From Oscillospiraceae bacterium (GTDB lineage Bacteria > Bacillota_A > Clostridia > Oscillospirales > Oscillospiraceae), in the NCBI GenBank assembly GCA_017381835.1, contig JAFOBK010000279.1:1-7513 (forward strand): a stretch of 7,513 nt of DNA. The letters run 5' to 3'. Below are positions 1 to 6,208 of the stretch, one piece after another. Position numbers and translations under genes: made by a program. Below the pieces are notes generated by a model that did not search any database, was not told the DNA's origin, and saw nothing but the letters and a program-made list of their open reading frames with translations. The number at the start of each line of letters is the position of its first letter. The stretch's first letter is position 1.

Positions 1-1
1 C

Positions 2-703
2 GGCTTCGAAGAGCAGCTGGTGGGTGCCAATGTGGGCGATAAGGTGGATGTGAAGGTCACTTTCCCCACTGAGTACCATGCAGAAGAACTGGCCGGCAAG
101 GAAGCCGTGTTCCATTGCACCGTCCATGCCATCCAGACCAAGGATGTACCCGAGCTGAACGATGATTTCGCCAAGCAGTTCAACGGCATCACCTCCCTGG
201 AGGACATGAAGGCACAGCTGAAGCAGCAGCTGCAGGCATATGCCGACCAGTATGCCCAGAACAAGGCTCGTGATGAGCTGCTGAAGGAGCTGGTCAAGCA
301 GGTTGAGGATGTGACCTTCGACGAAGCAGAGGTTAAGGCTGAGATCGATATCGCTGTGGAGGGTTTTGCCCGTCAGCTGGAGCAGCGTGGTATGAGCCTG
401 GAAGCTTATCTGCAGGCTTGCGGCCGCACTCGTGAGGAGATGGATGCAGAGCTGCGTCCCCAGGCAGAGGATACCATCAAGGCCCGCATGGCGCTGAATG
501 AAGTCTGCCGCCTGGAAGGCATCACCGTCACCCAGGAAGAGGTGGACCAGGCTTATGCCGATGTGGCTGCCATGTACCGTGTCAGCGTTCAGGAGGTCAA
601 GGACGCTTACGGCCAGGACAACGACGAGAAGCTGCGCAAGGATGTGCTGCTGAAGAAGGCAATTGCCGTTCTGGAAGCCAACGCTGAGATCACCGAGGGC
701 TAA
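2..703 (+). CDS. tig: Trigger factor, C-terminal part (5' end outside window)
   Basis: Ribosome-associated chaperone and peptidyl-prolyl isomerase that binds nascent chains at the exit tunnel in the cytoplasm. The reading frame is open from base 2, so the visible 233 residues lack the N-terminal ribosome-binding domain and the first half of the PPIase domain (roughly 190-200 residues missing, compared with the usual ~430). The visible start, GFEEQLVGANVGDKV, followed by VTFPTEYHAEELAGKEA, is the hallmark second half of the FKBP-type PPIase domain of trigger factors. VPELNDDFAKQF then opens the helical, charged SurA-like chaperone domain, which fills the rest. The stop is TAA at 701-703. In many Firmicutes tig is followed by clpP and clpX; here the next gene is convergent and unrelated, so tig is the last gene of its transcript. 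The ATG at position 20 is internal, not the real start. Family identification is very secure. Confidence 0.96.
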   Translation, partial: GFEEQLVGANVGDKVDVKVTFPTEYHAEELAGKEAVFHCTVHAIQTKDVPELNDDFAKQFNGITSLEDMKAQLKQQLQAYADQYAQNKARDELLKELVKQVEDVTFDEAEVKAEIDIAVEGFARQLEQRGMSLEAYLQACGRTREEMDAELRPQAEDTIKARMALNEVCRLEGITVTQEEVDQAYADVAAMYRVSVQEVKDAYGQDNDEKLRKDVLLKKAIAVLEANAEITEG

Positions 704-718
704 AAAAGTATAAAAATT

Positions 719-822
719 ACGTGTCATTGCGAACCAGTGACCGACGTCACTGGTGTGGCAATCTCCTTCTTAATAGAGGGGGATTCCCACGCCAGTGTGC
801 GCACTGGCTCGGAATGACACGT
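719..822. repeat. Cloverleaf-like palindromic intergenic repeat
   Basis: A 104-base element with 21-base terminal inverted repeats (719-739 against 802-822; 19 of 21 positions match). It contains three further hairpins. Arm one is ACCAGTGAC/GTCACTGGT with a 4-base loop (734-755). Arm two pairs GTGGCAATC with GATTCCCAC (about 754-790, one mismatch). Arm three is GCCAGTG/CACTGGC with a 4-base loop (791-808). The small arms share bases with the outer stem, so the long-stem and the multi-arm folds are alternatives. It encodes no credible protein. The GTCATTGCGA and TGGCAATC words resemble dispersed intergenic repeats known from many clostridial and other genomes. That resemblance is from memory; copy number cannot be judged from this window. 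Confidence 0.8.
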
Positions 823-827
823 TTTTT
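719..827. terminator. Probable bidirectional terminator for convergent tig and epimerase genes
   Basis: The outer stem of the palindromic repeat is followed on the plus strand by six T (822-827). On the minus strand it is followed by the complement of the A-rich stretch at 701-716. Both neighbouring genes run into it: tig stops 15 bases before it and the minus-strand epimerase stops 2 bases after the T-run. The geometry suits a shared intrinsic terminator, but the stem is long and interrupted, so the function is inferred. Confidence 0.5.
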
Positions 828-828
828 G

Positions 829-1710
829 TTATCTCTGGAAGGTCATGGACAGGGTAGTGGACCAGCTTTCGCCGGGGGCGATGGTGGCTGCCGCTGCCTT
901 GTTCTCCCACTTGTGATCGCCGTTTTCGGCGCTGGGGATGGAGTGCCAGGGTTCGATGCACACAAAACGGGGCATGCCGGGCTTGCTCCAGATGAGGGTG
1001 TAGGGGAACTGGGAGATATCGCACACAACACCTCTGCCGGTGCCCTTTTCGTAGACACCCAGGGTCTTGGCGGAAAGGCCCACCATGCAATGGCTGTCAT
1101 TGTCGAAAAGATGCTCGTCGATGGGAATGGCGCGGGTGTTCTTGGCCAGGTAGTAAGTATTGCCCTGGAAAAGACCGGTGGGCATACAGTTTAAGCACAG
1201 AGGGGACTGAGGGGTATCGAAGCGGAACTCATAGTCGGTAGCCGCATGGTTTTCATCAAAGGGAATGGCAAAACCGGGGTGGTAGCCGATACCGAAGGAA
1301 ATTGGCTCGTCATCTGCATTGAGAACGGTGAGCGTGTGGTGAACTGTATCCCCGTCCAGGGTGTAGGTGGTGAGCAGCCGGAAGGCATAGGGCCACATAG
1401 CCATGGTTGCCTCGCTGTCGCGCAGCTCCAGCGCCACGGAGGTTTCGTTGTGGCTGACCGGGGTATGCTCGCCGATGCGGGCAAAACCGTGCTGGGGCAC
1501 ATTTTCAAAATGCTGACCTCTTGCTTCGATCATGCCGTCTTTGACCTTGCCGCAGAAGGGGAAGAGGATGGGTGCGTGATAACCCCAGTGGGATTTGTCC
1601 GCCTGCCACATATGCTCCACACCGTCACATTTGCGCACTACGCTTTTCAGCTGAGCGCCCCGGGTGGTGACAGTAACTTTCAGATACTCGTTTTCCAGAA
1701 TGTAGTCCAT
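829..1710 (-). CDS. Aldose 1-epimerase (mutarotase) family protein, LacX/GalM type
   Basis: Likely cytoplasmic enzyme that interconverts anomers of a hexose or related sugar; the exact sugar is not predictable. The 293-residue length and the opening ILENEYLKVTVTTRGAQLKS are typical of the LacX-like branch of the galactose mutarotase-like beta-sandwich superfamily. Candidate active-site residues are H74 (PQHGFAR), H144 (GYHPGF, the usual catalytic acid) and E253 (CIEPWHS, the usual catalytic base). The start chosen is ATG at 1710-1708, preceded by AAGGAGG with normal spacing. An in-frame ATG at 1740 would add 10 residues and overlap the upstream gene, and the resulting N-terminus does not look like the family. 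It is the second gene of a two-gene operon: the upstream hydrolase stops 10 bases before, and its TAA is part of this gene's SD sequence, which suggests translational coupling. The gene ends beside the repeat/terminator at 719-827. Confidence 0.88.
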   Translation of the reverse strand: MDYILENEYLKVTVTTRGAQLKSVVRKCDGVEHMWQADKSHWGYHAPILFPFCGKVKDGMIEARGQHFENVPQHGFARIGEHTPVSHNETSVALELRDSEATMAMWPYAFRLLTTYTLDGDTVHHTLTVLNADDEPISFGIGYHPGFAIPFDENHAATDYEFRFDTPQSPLCLNCMPTGLFQGNTYYLAKNTRAIPIDEHLFDNDSHCMVGLSAKTLGVYEKGTGRGVVCDISQFPYTLIWSKPGMPRFVCIEPWHSIPSAENGDHKWENKAAAATIAPGESWSTTLSMTFQR

Positions 1711-1720
1711 AATATCCTCC

Positions 1721-2233
1721 TTATTCATTGATAACCGCAACCTGGCACATCTTCATGGCGGCCAGGGCATTTTTATGACTGTCGGGGGTGACGCCGGCGC
1801 AGCCCCTGGCGTCCACGATCACCGGCACTTCCGGGAAGAAGGCTTTGGTGATCATCACATTGGAGATCACGCAGATATCGGTGCAAAGACCCAGGAAGGT
1901 GATGCTTTCGATGTGTTCTTCCCGAGCGAGGATCTTCGGCAGTTCGGAAGAGCCGAAGGTCAGTTTGTCGATGACGGCAGTTTTCCGCAGAGCCTCCAAC
2001 TCCGGGTGGATCTCCCAGCCGGGGGTGCCTTTGACGCAGTGCATAACCGGCAGGTTCTTGCCCTCCTGGGTCTGCATATAATCCTCAAAGTGGGTATCCC
2101 GGGTGAAAAGCACTTTGCCGTCAAAGGTCTCGATGACTTGCTTTACATAAGGCACGATGGCTGCGGCTTCCGCAGTTCCCAAAGCGCCGTCGATAAAGTC
2201 CTTCTGCATATCCACAACCACAAGAACCTTCAT
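1721..2233 (-). CDS. Nicotinamidase/isochorismatase-family cysteine hydrolase (PncA-like)
   Basis: Probable amidohydrolase of the isochorismatase-like fold, best read as nicotinamidase (nicotinamide to nicotinate plus ammonia, NAD salvage) acting in the cytoplasm. The 170 residues carry the complete family triad: D8 (VVVDMQKDF), K90 (VIDKLTFGS) and nucleophile C121 (GLCTDICV). A metal site in the style of PncA is present as D46 and H48 (TRDTH) and H65 (MHCVKGTPGWEIH). The HCVKGTPG segment is what favours nicotinamidase over other members, though biuret or other amide hydrolases share the fold. The ATG at 2233-2231 is preceded by AAAGGAGG about 8 bases upstream. It is the first gene of the minus-strand operon, transcribed from the promoter at 2275-2303. 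No functional link to the downstream epimerase is evident. Family is secure; substrate is moderately supported. Confidence 0.88.
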   Translation of the reverse strand: MKVLVVVDMQKDFIDGALGTAEAAAIVPYVKQVIETFDGKVLFTRDTHFEDYMQTQEGKNLPVMHCVKGTPGWEIHPELEALRKTAVIDKLTFGSSELPKILAREEHIESITFLGLCTDICVISNVMITKAFFPEVPVIVDARGCAGVTPDSHKNALAAMKMCQVAVINE

Positions 2234-2274
2234 GGCTGTTACCTCCTTTGAACCTGGGTGTTTTGGTTTCTTTC

Positions 2275-2303
2275 AGTATAGCAAAGGCCGGTAGCTTTTG
2301 CAA
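2275..2303 (-). promoter_or_regulatory. Sigma-A promoter of the hydrolase/epimerase operon
   Basis: Read on the minus strand: -35 TTGCAA (2303-2298), a 17-base spacer, and -10 TATACT (2280-2275). A TG one base before the -10 makes it an extended -10. Transcription should start near 2268, giving a leader of about 35 bases that includes the SD of the hydrolase. Spacing and boxes are close to the vegetative consensus. Confidence 0.78.
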
Positions 2304-2364
2304 GAAAGGAAGAAAAATTAAAGAAATGTTAAAGATTGGAGCCGGTTTCCACAGGCAGAAAGTA

Positions 2365-2393
2365 TTGCAATTTGAAACTTTTTGTAGTATAAT
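2365..2393 (+). promoter_or_regulatory. Sigma-A promoter of the LCP gene
   Basis: -35 TTGCAA (2365-2370), a 17-base spacer and a perfect -10 TATAAT (2388-2393). The start should fall near 2400, leaving an unusually long leader of about 185 bases before the ATG at 2586. The -35 box is identical to that of the divergent promoter. Confidence 0.78.
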
Positions 2394-2547
2394 GCAAAAA
2401 GATATTGTCCTGAGGATGGTATCGGTAAAAAGAACGCAGATTTTTCCGGGAAATGTGACAAAAACTGGAAAAAGACGCAAAAGAACTGGTTATTTTGCCC
2501 CGAATCCCCTATGCCGCGGGAACGGTGGCTTTGAAACATAGCTGAGG

Positions 2548-2566
2548 CTGCAAAGGGTTTTTGCAG
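2548..2566 (+). promoter_or_regulatory. Leader hairpin just upstream of the LCP ribosome-binding site
   Basis: CTGCAAA (2548-2554) and TTTGCAG (2560-2566) form a perfect 7-bp stem with a 5-base loop. The stem ends 8 bases before the GGAGG at 2575-2579. The T-run is inside the stem and no U-tract follows, so it is not a typical terminator. A role in translation or mRNA stability is possible but unproven. Confidence 0.4.
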
Positions 2567-2585
2567 ATCATAGTGGAGGTATTGT

Positions 2586-4070
2586 ATGAAAAAACTTTTT
2601 TCCGGCAGAATCCCGGGTCTTATGATCACGGTTCTGCTGACCATTGCCGTGACCTTGTTCATGGCGATTCTGATTCAGACCAAATTGCTTCCTGCCAAGC
2701 TGCTGCTGTTGGCCGGCGGTATTTTCCTGCTGTTTGTGCTGAGCGTTTTTCTGCTGACAAAGGATGCCAGACGGACGGGCGCTCTGATCACTGGCAGTGT
2801 GATGACCATGGTGCTGCTGATCACTTTGATGGTAGGCACTCCCTACCTGACCAAGGCTGTCAACACCCTGGGCAGCATGACCAACGTCAATGTGGAAATG
2901 GCGGATGTGGGCGTATATGTAAAGAATGACTCTTCCGTTCAGGAAGTCAATGAACTCTCCGGCAAGACCATGGGTATCATGAGCGTTCTGGACCGGGCCA
3001 ACACCGACAAGGCTCTGGAGGAGATGCAGCTGGCTGTGGCAACTGCGGAGTATGCCGGCATCAGCGAACTGGCGGATGGCCTGTTGAGCGGTGAAGTGGA
3101 TGCGATCGTGCTGAATAACGCATTCCTGGATCTGCTGACCGAGACCGAGGGTTATGAGAATATTCTGGATGAGATCCGTGAAATCCACACCCAGAAAACC
3201 GAGACCCTCATCGAAAATGTGGAAGATGAAACCAAGGATAAGTGGAATATCCTGGATCTGTTTGGCAATGAAGACGAGGAAGAGCAGAAGCGGAACGACC
3301 GGGTCTTTACCATGTACATCAGCGGTATTGACAACCGCGGCGGTCTGATCGCCAAGAGCCGCAGCGATGTCAATATCCTGGCTACCGTCAATGTGGATAC
3401 CCGTCAGGTGCTGCTGATCTCCACTCCCCGTGATTTCTATGTGCCCCTGCCGATCTCTAACGGTCAGCCCGATAAACTGACCCATGCAGGCATTTACGGC
3501 GTGGATGTCAGTATCGGTACTTTGGAAATGCTCTACGGTGTAGATATCGACTATTACTTCCGCGTCAACTTCGTCGGCTTTGAGAAGATTATCGACGCAT
3601 TGGGCGGTATTACGGTCCATTCTGATTATGCCTTCTCCACCAGCAAGGGCAACTTCCAGAAGGGTGAAAACTACTTGAACGGTGAACAGGCGCTGTCCTT
3701 TGCCCGTGAGCGTAAGTCCTTCAGCGAGGGCGACCGCCAGCGCGGTAAGAACCAGATGGCTGTCATTAAGGCTGTTATCAACAAGGCCATGAGCCCTGCT
3801 ATTCTCAGCAGCTATGCAGACATCATGGAGAGCGTATCCGGCAGCTTTGAAACCAGTATGCCTTACGATGTGATCGCGGAGCTGGTTCGCGATATGCTGG
3901 ATAAGGGCGGCAGCTGGAATATTGTGACCTACAGCGTCAACGGTTCCGGCGATACCCGCAAGCCCTACTCCATGAGCACCAATGCTTATGTTATGATCCC
4001 CAATCAGGAAACAGTGGATACCGCCATTGAGAAGATCAACCAGGTCATGAACGGCGAAATCCTGGAGTAA
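2586..4070 (+). CDS. LytR-CpsA-Psr (LCP) family membrane protein, CpsA/Wzg-like
   Basis: LCP proteins act at the outer face of the membrane, moving lipid-linked glycopolymers (teichoic acid, capsule or secondary wall polymers) onto peptidoglycan. The 494 residues start with three hydrophobic segments (about 12-32, 38-58, 65-85). An extracytoplasmic accessory region follows (about 105-205) with LSGKTMGIM and GLLSGEVDAIV motifs reminiscent of solute-binding folds, then an acidic linker (about 213-240). The LCP domain covers about 240-400. Its conserved residues are visible: SRSDVN (258-263, R259, D261), STPRDFY (R282, D283), FARERKSF (R374, R376) and GDRQRGKNQ (R384, R386), which bind the pyrophosphate-lipid substrate in this family. 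Three helices plus accessory domain plus LCP at ~480-500 residues is the architecture of streptococcal CpsA/Wzg. The SD is GGAGG, 6 bases before the ATG. It is monocistronic: own promoter, own terminator. The older name 'LytR transcriptional regulator' should be avoided. The polymer handled is unknown. Confidence 0.92.
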   Translation: MKKLFSGRIPGLMITVLLTIAVTLFMAILIQTKLLPAKLLLLAGGIFLLFVLSVFLLTKDARRTGALITGSVMTMVLLITLMVGTPYLTKAVNTLGSMTNVNVEMADVGVYVKNDSSVQEVNELSGKTMGIMSVLDRANTDKALEEMQLAVATAEYAGISELADGLLSGEVDAIVLNNAFLDLLTETEGYENILDEIREIHTQKTETLIENVEDETKDKWNILDLFGNEDEEEQKRNDRVFTMYISGIDNRGGLIAKSRSDVNILATVNVDTRQVLLISTPRDFYVPLPISNGQPDKLTHAGIYGVDVSIGTLEMLYGVDIDYYFRVNFVGFEKIIDALGGITVHSDYAFSTSKGNFQKGENYLNGEQALSFARERKSFSEGDRQRGKNQMAVIKAVINKAMSPAILSSYADIMESVSGSFETSMPYDVIAELVRDMLDKGGSWNIVTYSVNGSGDTRKPYSMSTNAYVMIPNQETVDTAIEKINQVMNGEILE

Positions 4071-4082
4071 TCCAAACCCATT

Positions 4083-4113
4083 ACCACCCCAAGATTTTCT
4101 TGGGGTGGTTTTT
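4083..4113 (+). terminator. Rho-independent terminator of the LCP gene
   Basis: A perfect 12-bp inverted repeat, ACCACCCCAAGA (4083-4094) and TCTTGGGGTGGT (4098-4109), is followed at once by TTTT. It begins 13 bases after the LCP stop codon. With the terminal A-T pairs open it is a GC-rich stem with a 5-base loop. It isolates the LCP gene from the MTHFR operon. Confidence 0.93.
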
Positions 4114-4163
4114 CGTTTAAAAAGGGAGAAAAATGTGAAAAAGAGCAAATAACCACTGGATTT

Positions 4164-4185
4164 ATAACATGCCATGTGTTATACT
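4164..4185 (+). promoter_or_regulatory. Promoter and overlapping dyad upstream of the MTHFR operon
   Basis: An extended -10, TGTTATACT (4177-4185), precedes the operon. No good -35 exists at 17-18 bases upstream (only CTGGAT/TGGATT at 4156-4162). The -10 overlaps a dyad, ATAACA (4164-4169), 7 bases, TGTTAT (4177-4182), with an inner ACATG/CATGT palindrome. The word ATAACATG recurs at 4205-4212. A regulator bound here would cover the -10. The arms are oriented opposite to the usual Rex operator (TTGTTA...TAACAA), so I do not assign a regulator. Confidence 0.5.
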
Positions 4186-4232
4186 GTATCTGCCTTATTA
4201 GGAAATAACATGTTTTTTTATGAATTCTGTAA

Positions 4233-4248
4233 GGAAGGTGAGGAATTG
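4233..4248 (+). promoter_or_regulatory. Ribosome-binding site and probable TTG start of the MetV-RnfC fusion
   Basis: The purine-rich SD-like GGAAGGTGAGG (4233-4243) lies just before an in-frame TTG at 4246. Starting there aligns the protein end with the N-terminus of the paralogous stand-alone MetV. The alternative ATG at 4210 has only a weak AGGA seven bases upstream and adds 12 residues (MFFYEFCKEGEE) without counterpart in MetV. The in-frame ATG at 4174 lies inside the promoter dyad and is unlikely. Confidence 0.6.
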
Positions 4249-6207
4249 GAAAATTATACCAAGTATGCACTGAAAGCCGACGGCGAACTGACCGGCCTGC
4301 TGGAAGGTAAGGACAATCTGTTCGTTGTGGCTTGTAACAAGTGCTTCAAGGAATTCAACACGGTGCAGGAGCCGGAGCTGGATCAGTTCCTGGAGCTGGC
4401 TGAAGGATTGGGCAAAACCGTAGTCGGCACCGCAAAGGCTGATTTCCTGTGCAACAGCACCAAGGCTAAGAAGGGTCTGCCCGACATGATCCCTGCAAAT
4501 GCAGAGCATGTGGTGGTCATTGCCTGCGGTCTTGGTGTTCAGACTGTGGCAGCGATTGCGGAGGTTCCCGTATATACCGCTACCAACTCTATCAACTACA
4601 CCGGCCATCACGGCATGGCCCTGACCAAGAAGACCTGTGATGCCTGTGCACAGTGCTATCTGAACATCACCGGCGGTATCTGCCCCGTGGTGGACTGCTC
4701 CAAGAGCCTGCTGAACGGTCAGTGCGGCGGCGCTAAGGACGGCAAGTGCGAAGTCAGCCCCGATAAGGACTGCGCATGGGAGAAGATCCAGCAGCGCCTG
4801 GCTGCTCAGGGTCGTGTGGAAGAACTGACTGCTCAGTCCGTTCAGCTCCGTGACTACTCCAAGGTCAACTTTAAGGTCATCAATGAGTATGTGAAGAATA
4901 TCCGTGCTATGCGTCTGGAAGGCTGGTACGGCGGCATTCATCCCGTGGAAGGCAAGGAGCCTACCGAGCATAAGGCTCTTATTAAGTTCCCCGTTCCCGA
5001 GACTGTCACCATCCCTCTGTCCATGCACCTGGGCGCTCCCGCTACCGCATGCGTCGAAGTGGGTGATTACGTGAAGATGGGCCAGAAGATCGGCGAAGCT
5101 GCCGGCTTCATTTCCGCTCCCGTTCACTCCTCTGTCAGCGGTAAGGTCATCGCCATCCAGGATCTGCCCCATGCAACCCGCGGCACTTGCACCGCTATCG
5201 TCATTGAAAACGACGGCAAGGATACCCTGGATGAGTCCATCAAGCCCAACAAGCCCCTGGAGGAGCTGACCCCCGCTGAGATCATCGAGATCGTCAAGAA
5301 TGCCGGTATCGTTGGTATGGGCGGCGCAGGCTTCCCCACTTACGTAAAGCTGAATCCCGGCAAGCCCATCGAGGCAGTGCTCATCAATGCTTGCGAATGC
5401 GAGCCTATGCTGACTGCTGACCACAGAGTGCTGCTGGAGTACGCTGACGACATCATCTTCGGCCTGCAGGCAGAGATGAAGACCGTGGCTGCTCCCAAGG
5501 GTATCATTGTCATCGAAGAGAACAAGCCCGATGCCATCGCTCTGCTGCGTGAGAAGACCGCTGACATCGAGGGCATCGAAGTCCTGGAAGTTGCGACTCA
5601 GTACCCCCAGGGCGGTGAAAAGATGCTGATCAAGCGTGCTCTGGGCCGCAGTGTTCCCAGCGGCAAGCTGCCCGCCGATGTGGGCGCCTGCGTCAGCAAC
5701 GTGTCCACCGTCAAGGCAATTGCCGATGCCATCAAGACCGGCATGCCTCTGATCGAGCGCGTCACCACCGTTACCGGTAAGTACATCCCCAATCCCCAGA
5801 ACTTTATCGTCCGCATCGGTACCCAGGCAGCTGACCTGGTGGAAGCTTGCGGCGGTATCAGCGCTGAGGATGTGCTGGTCAAGGCCGGCGGCCCCATGAT
5901 GGGCTTCCCCCAGACCACTCTGTACACTCCCATTATGAAGGGTTCCAACGGTATCATCGCTATCGACAAGGACGAGACCGAACCTCAGGAATGCATCAAG
6001 TGCGGCCGCTGCGTGGATGTATGTCCCATGGAGCTGAAGCCTCTGCACTACTTCAAGCTGGTGGGCGCACAGGATTGGCAGGGCTGCAAGGACATGAACA
6101 TCATGGACTGCATGGAATGCCGCTGCTGCGAATATATCTGCTCTTCCAAGCTGCCTCTGGTCACTATGATCAAGCAGGGCAAAAACGGAGTAAGGGGGCT
6201 GAAGTAA
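4246..6207 (+). CDS. MetV-like domain fused to RnfC-type NADH-binding Fe-S protein (RnfC2 of methylene-THF reductase)
   Basis: Probable electron-input subunit of a methylene-tetrahydrofolate reductase complex in the cytoplasm, taking electrons from NADH (inferred). From the TTG start it has 653 residues. Residues ~20-205 are a MetV-like (MTHFR C-terminal type) domain with twelve cysteines: C30, C33, C69, C94, C131, C134, C137, C146, C151, C160, C168, C176. Residues ~245-653 are RnfC-like, with PVHSSVSGKV, the glycine-rich GMGGAGFPT (357-365), NACECEPMLTADH (C383, C385), and QYPQGGEKML. Two C-terminal 4Fe-4S motifs are C583/C586/C589/C593 and C622/C625/C628/C632. No rnfA/B/D/E/G genes are adjacent, so it is not part of a membrane Rnf complex. 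RnfC2 partners MetF and MetV in Acetobacterium woodii; the fusion to a MetV-like domain is the unusual part. One base separates its stop from the metV ATG. Confidence 0.87.
   Translation: MENYTKYALKADGELTGLLEGKDNLFVVACNKCFKEFNTVQEPELDQFLELAEGLGKTVVGTAKADFLCNSTKAKKGLPDMIPANAEHVVVIACGLGVQTVAAIAEVPVYTATNSINYTGHHGMALTKKTCDACAQCYLNITGGICPVVDCSKSLLNGQCGGAKDGKCEVSPDKDCAWEKIQQRLAAQGRVEELTAQSVQLRDYSKVNFKVINEYVKNIRAMRLEGWYGGIHPVEGKEPTEHKALIKFPVPETVTIPLSMHLGAPATACVEVGDYVKMGQKIGEAAGFISAPVHSSVSGKVIAIQDLPHATRGTCTAIVIENDGKDTLDESIKPNKPLEELTPAEIIEIVKNAGIVGMGGAGFPTYVKLNPGKPIEAVLINACECEPMLTADHRVLLEYADDIIFGLQAEMKTVAAPKGIIVIEENKPDAIALLREKTADIEGIEVLEVATQYPQGGEKMLIKRALGRSVPSGKLPADVGACVSNVSTVKAIADAIKTGMPLIERVTTVTGKYIPNPQNFIVRIGTQAADLVEACGGISAEDVLVKAGGPMMGFPQTTLYTPIMKGSNGIIAIDKDETEPQECIKCGRCVDVCPMELKPLHYFKLVGAQDWQGCKDMNIMDCMECRCCEYICSSKLPLVTMIKQGKNGVRGLK
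4720..4755 (+). repeat. 36-base exact repeat, copy 1 (in MetV-like domain of fusion)
   Basis: These 36 bases are identical to 6668-6703. They encode the cysteine-rich QCGGAKDGKCEV block of the MetV-like domain. The similarity continues with a few synonymous changes on both sides, so this is the most conserved part of two paralogous domains rather than a mobile repeat. Confidence 0.9.
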
Positions 6208-6208
6208 G

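Larger units (their letters stand above)
2234..2585. other. Divergent intergenic region (352 bases)
   Basis: No convincing coding sequence lies here. It holds the leftward promoter of the hydrolase/epimerase operon (2275-2303), the rightward promoter of the LCP gene (2365-2393), a long A-rich leader downstream of the latter, and a hairpin just before the LCP ribosome-binding site (2548-2566). The two promoters are about 60 bases apart and point away from each other, so there is room for a shared operator, but I see no clear dyad between them. I do not recognise a known riboswitch in the leader. Confidence 0.7.

Noticed and set aside
721..1194. Plus-strand open frame of 157 codons starting within the palindromic repeat
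   Set aside because: Its ATG-less start lies in the repeat and the rest is antisense to the epimerase; there is no SD and no family resemblance.
2371..2393. TTGAAA at 2372-2377 as the -35 of the LCP promoter
   Set aside because: It is only 10 bases from the TATAAT; TTGCAA at 2365-2370 has the correct 17-base spacing.
2568..4175. 535-residue open frame on the minus strand opposite the LCP gene
   Set aside because: It is antisense to the LCP gene with its conserved arginine/aspartate motifs. The product is His/Gln-rich and unlike a real protein, and the frame runs through the terminator at 4083-4113.
4164..4182. Rex (NADH/NAD sensing) operator
   Set aside because: The Rex consensus has TTGTTA on the left and TAACAA on the right; here ATAACA is left and TGTTAT is right, so the arms are inverted in order and do not fit.
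4246..6207. Membrane-bound Rnf complex subunit RnfC
   Set aside because: No rnfD, G, E, A or B follows; the downstream genes are metV and metF and the N-terminus is MetV-like, so the RnfC2 role in methylene-THF reductase fits better.
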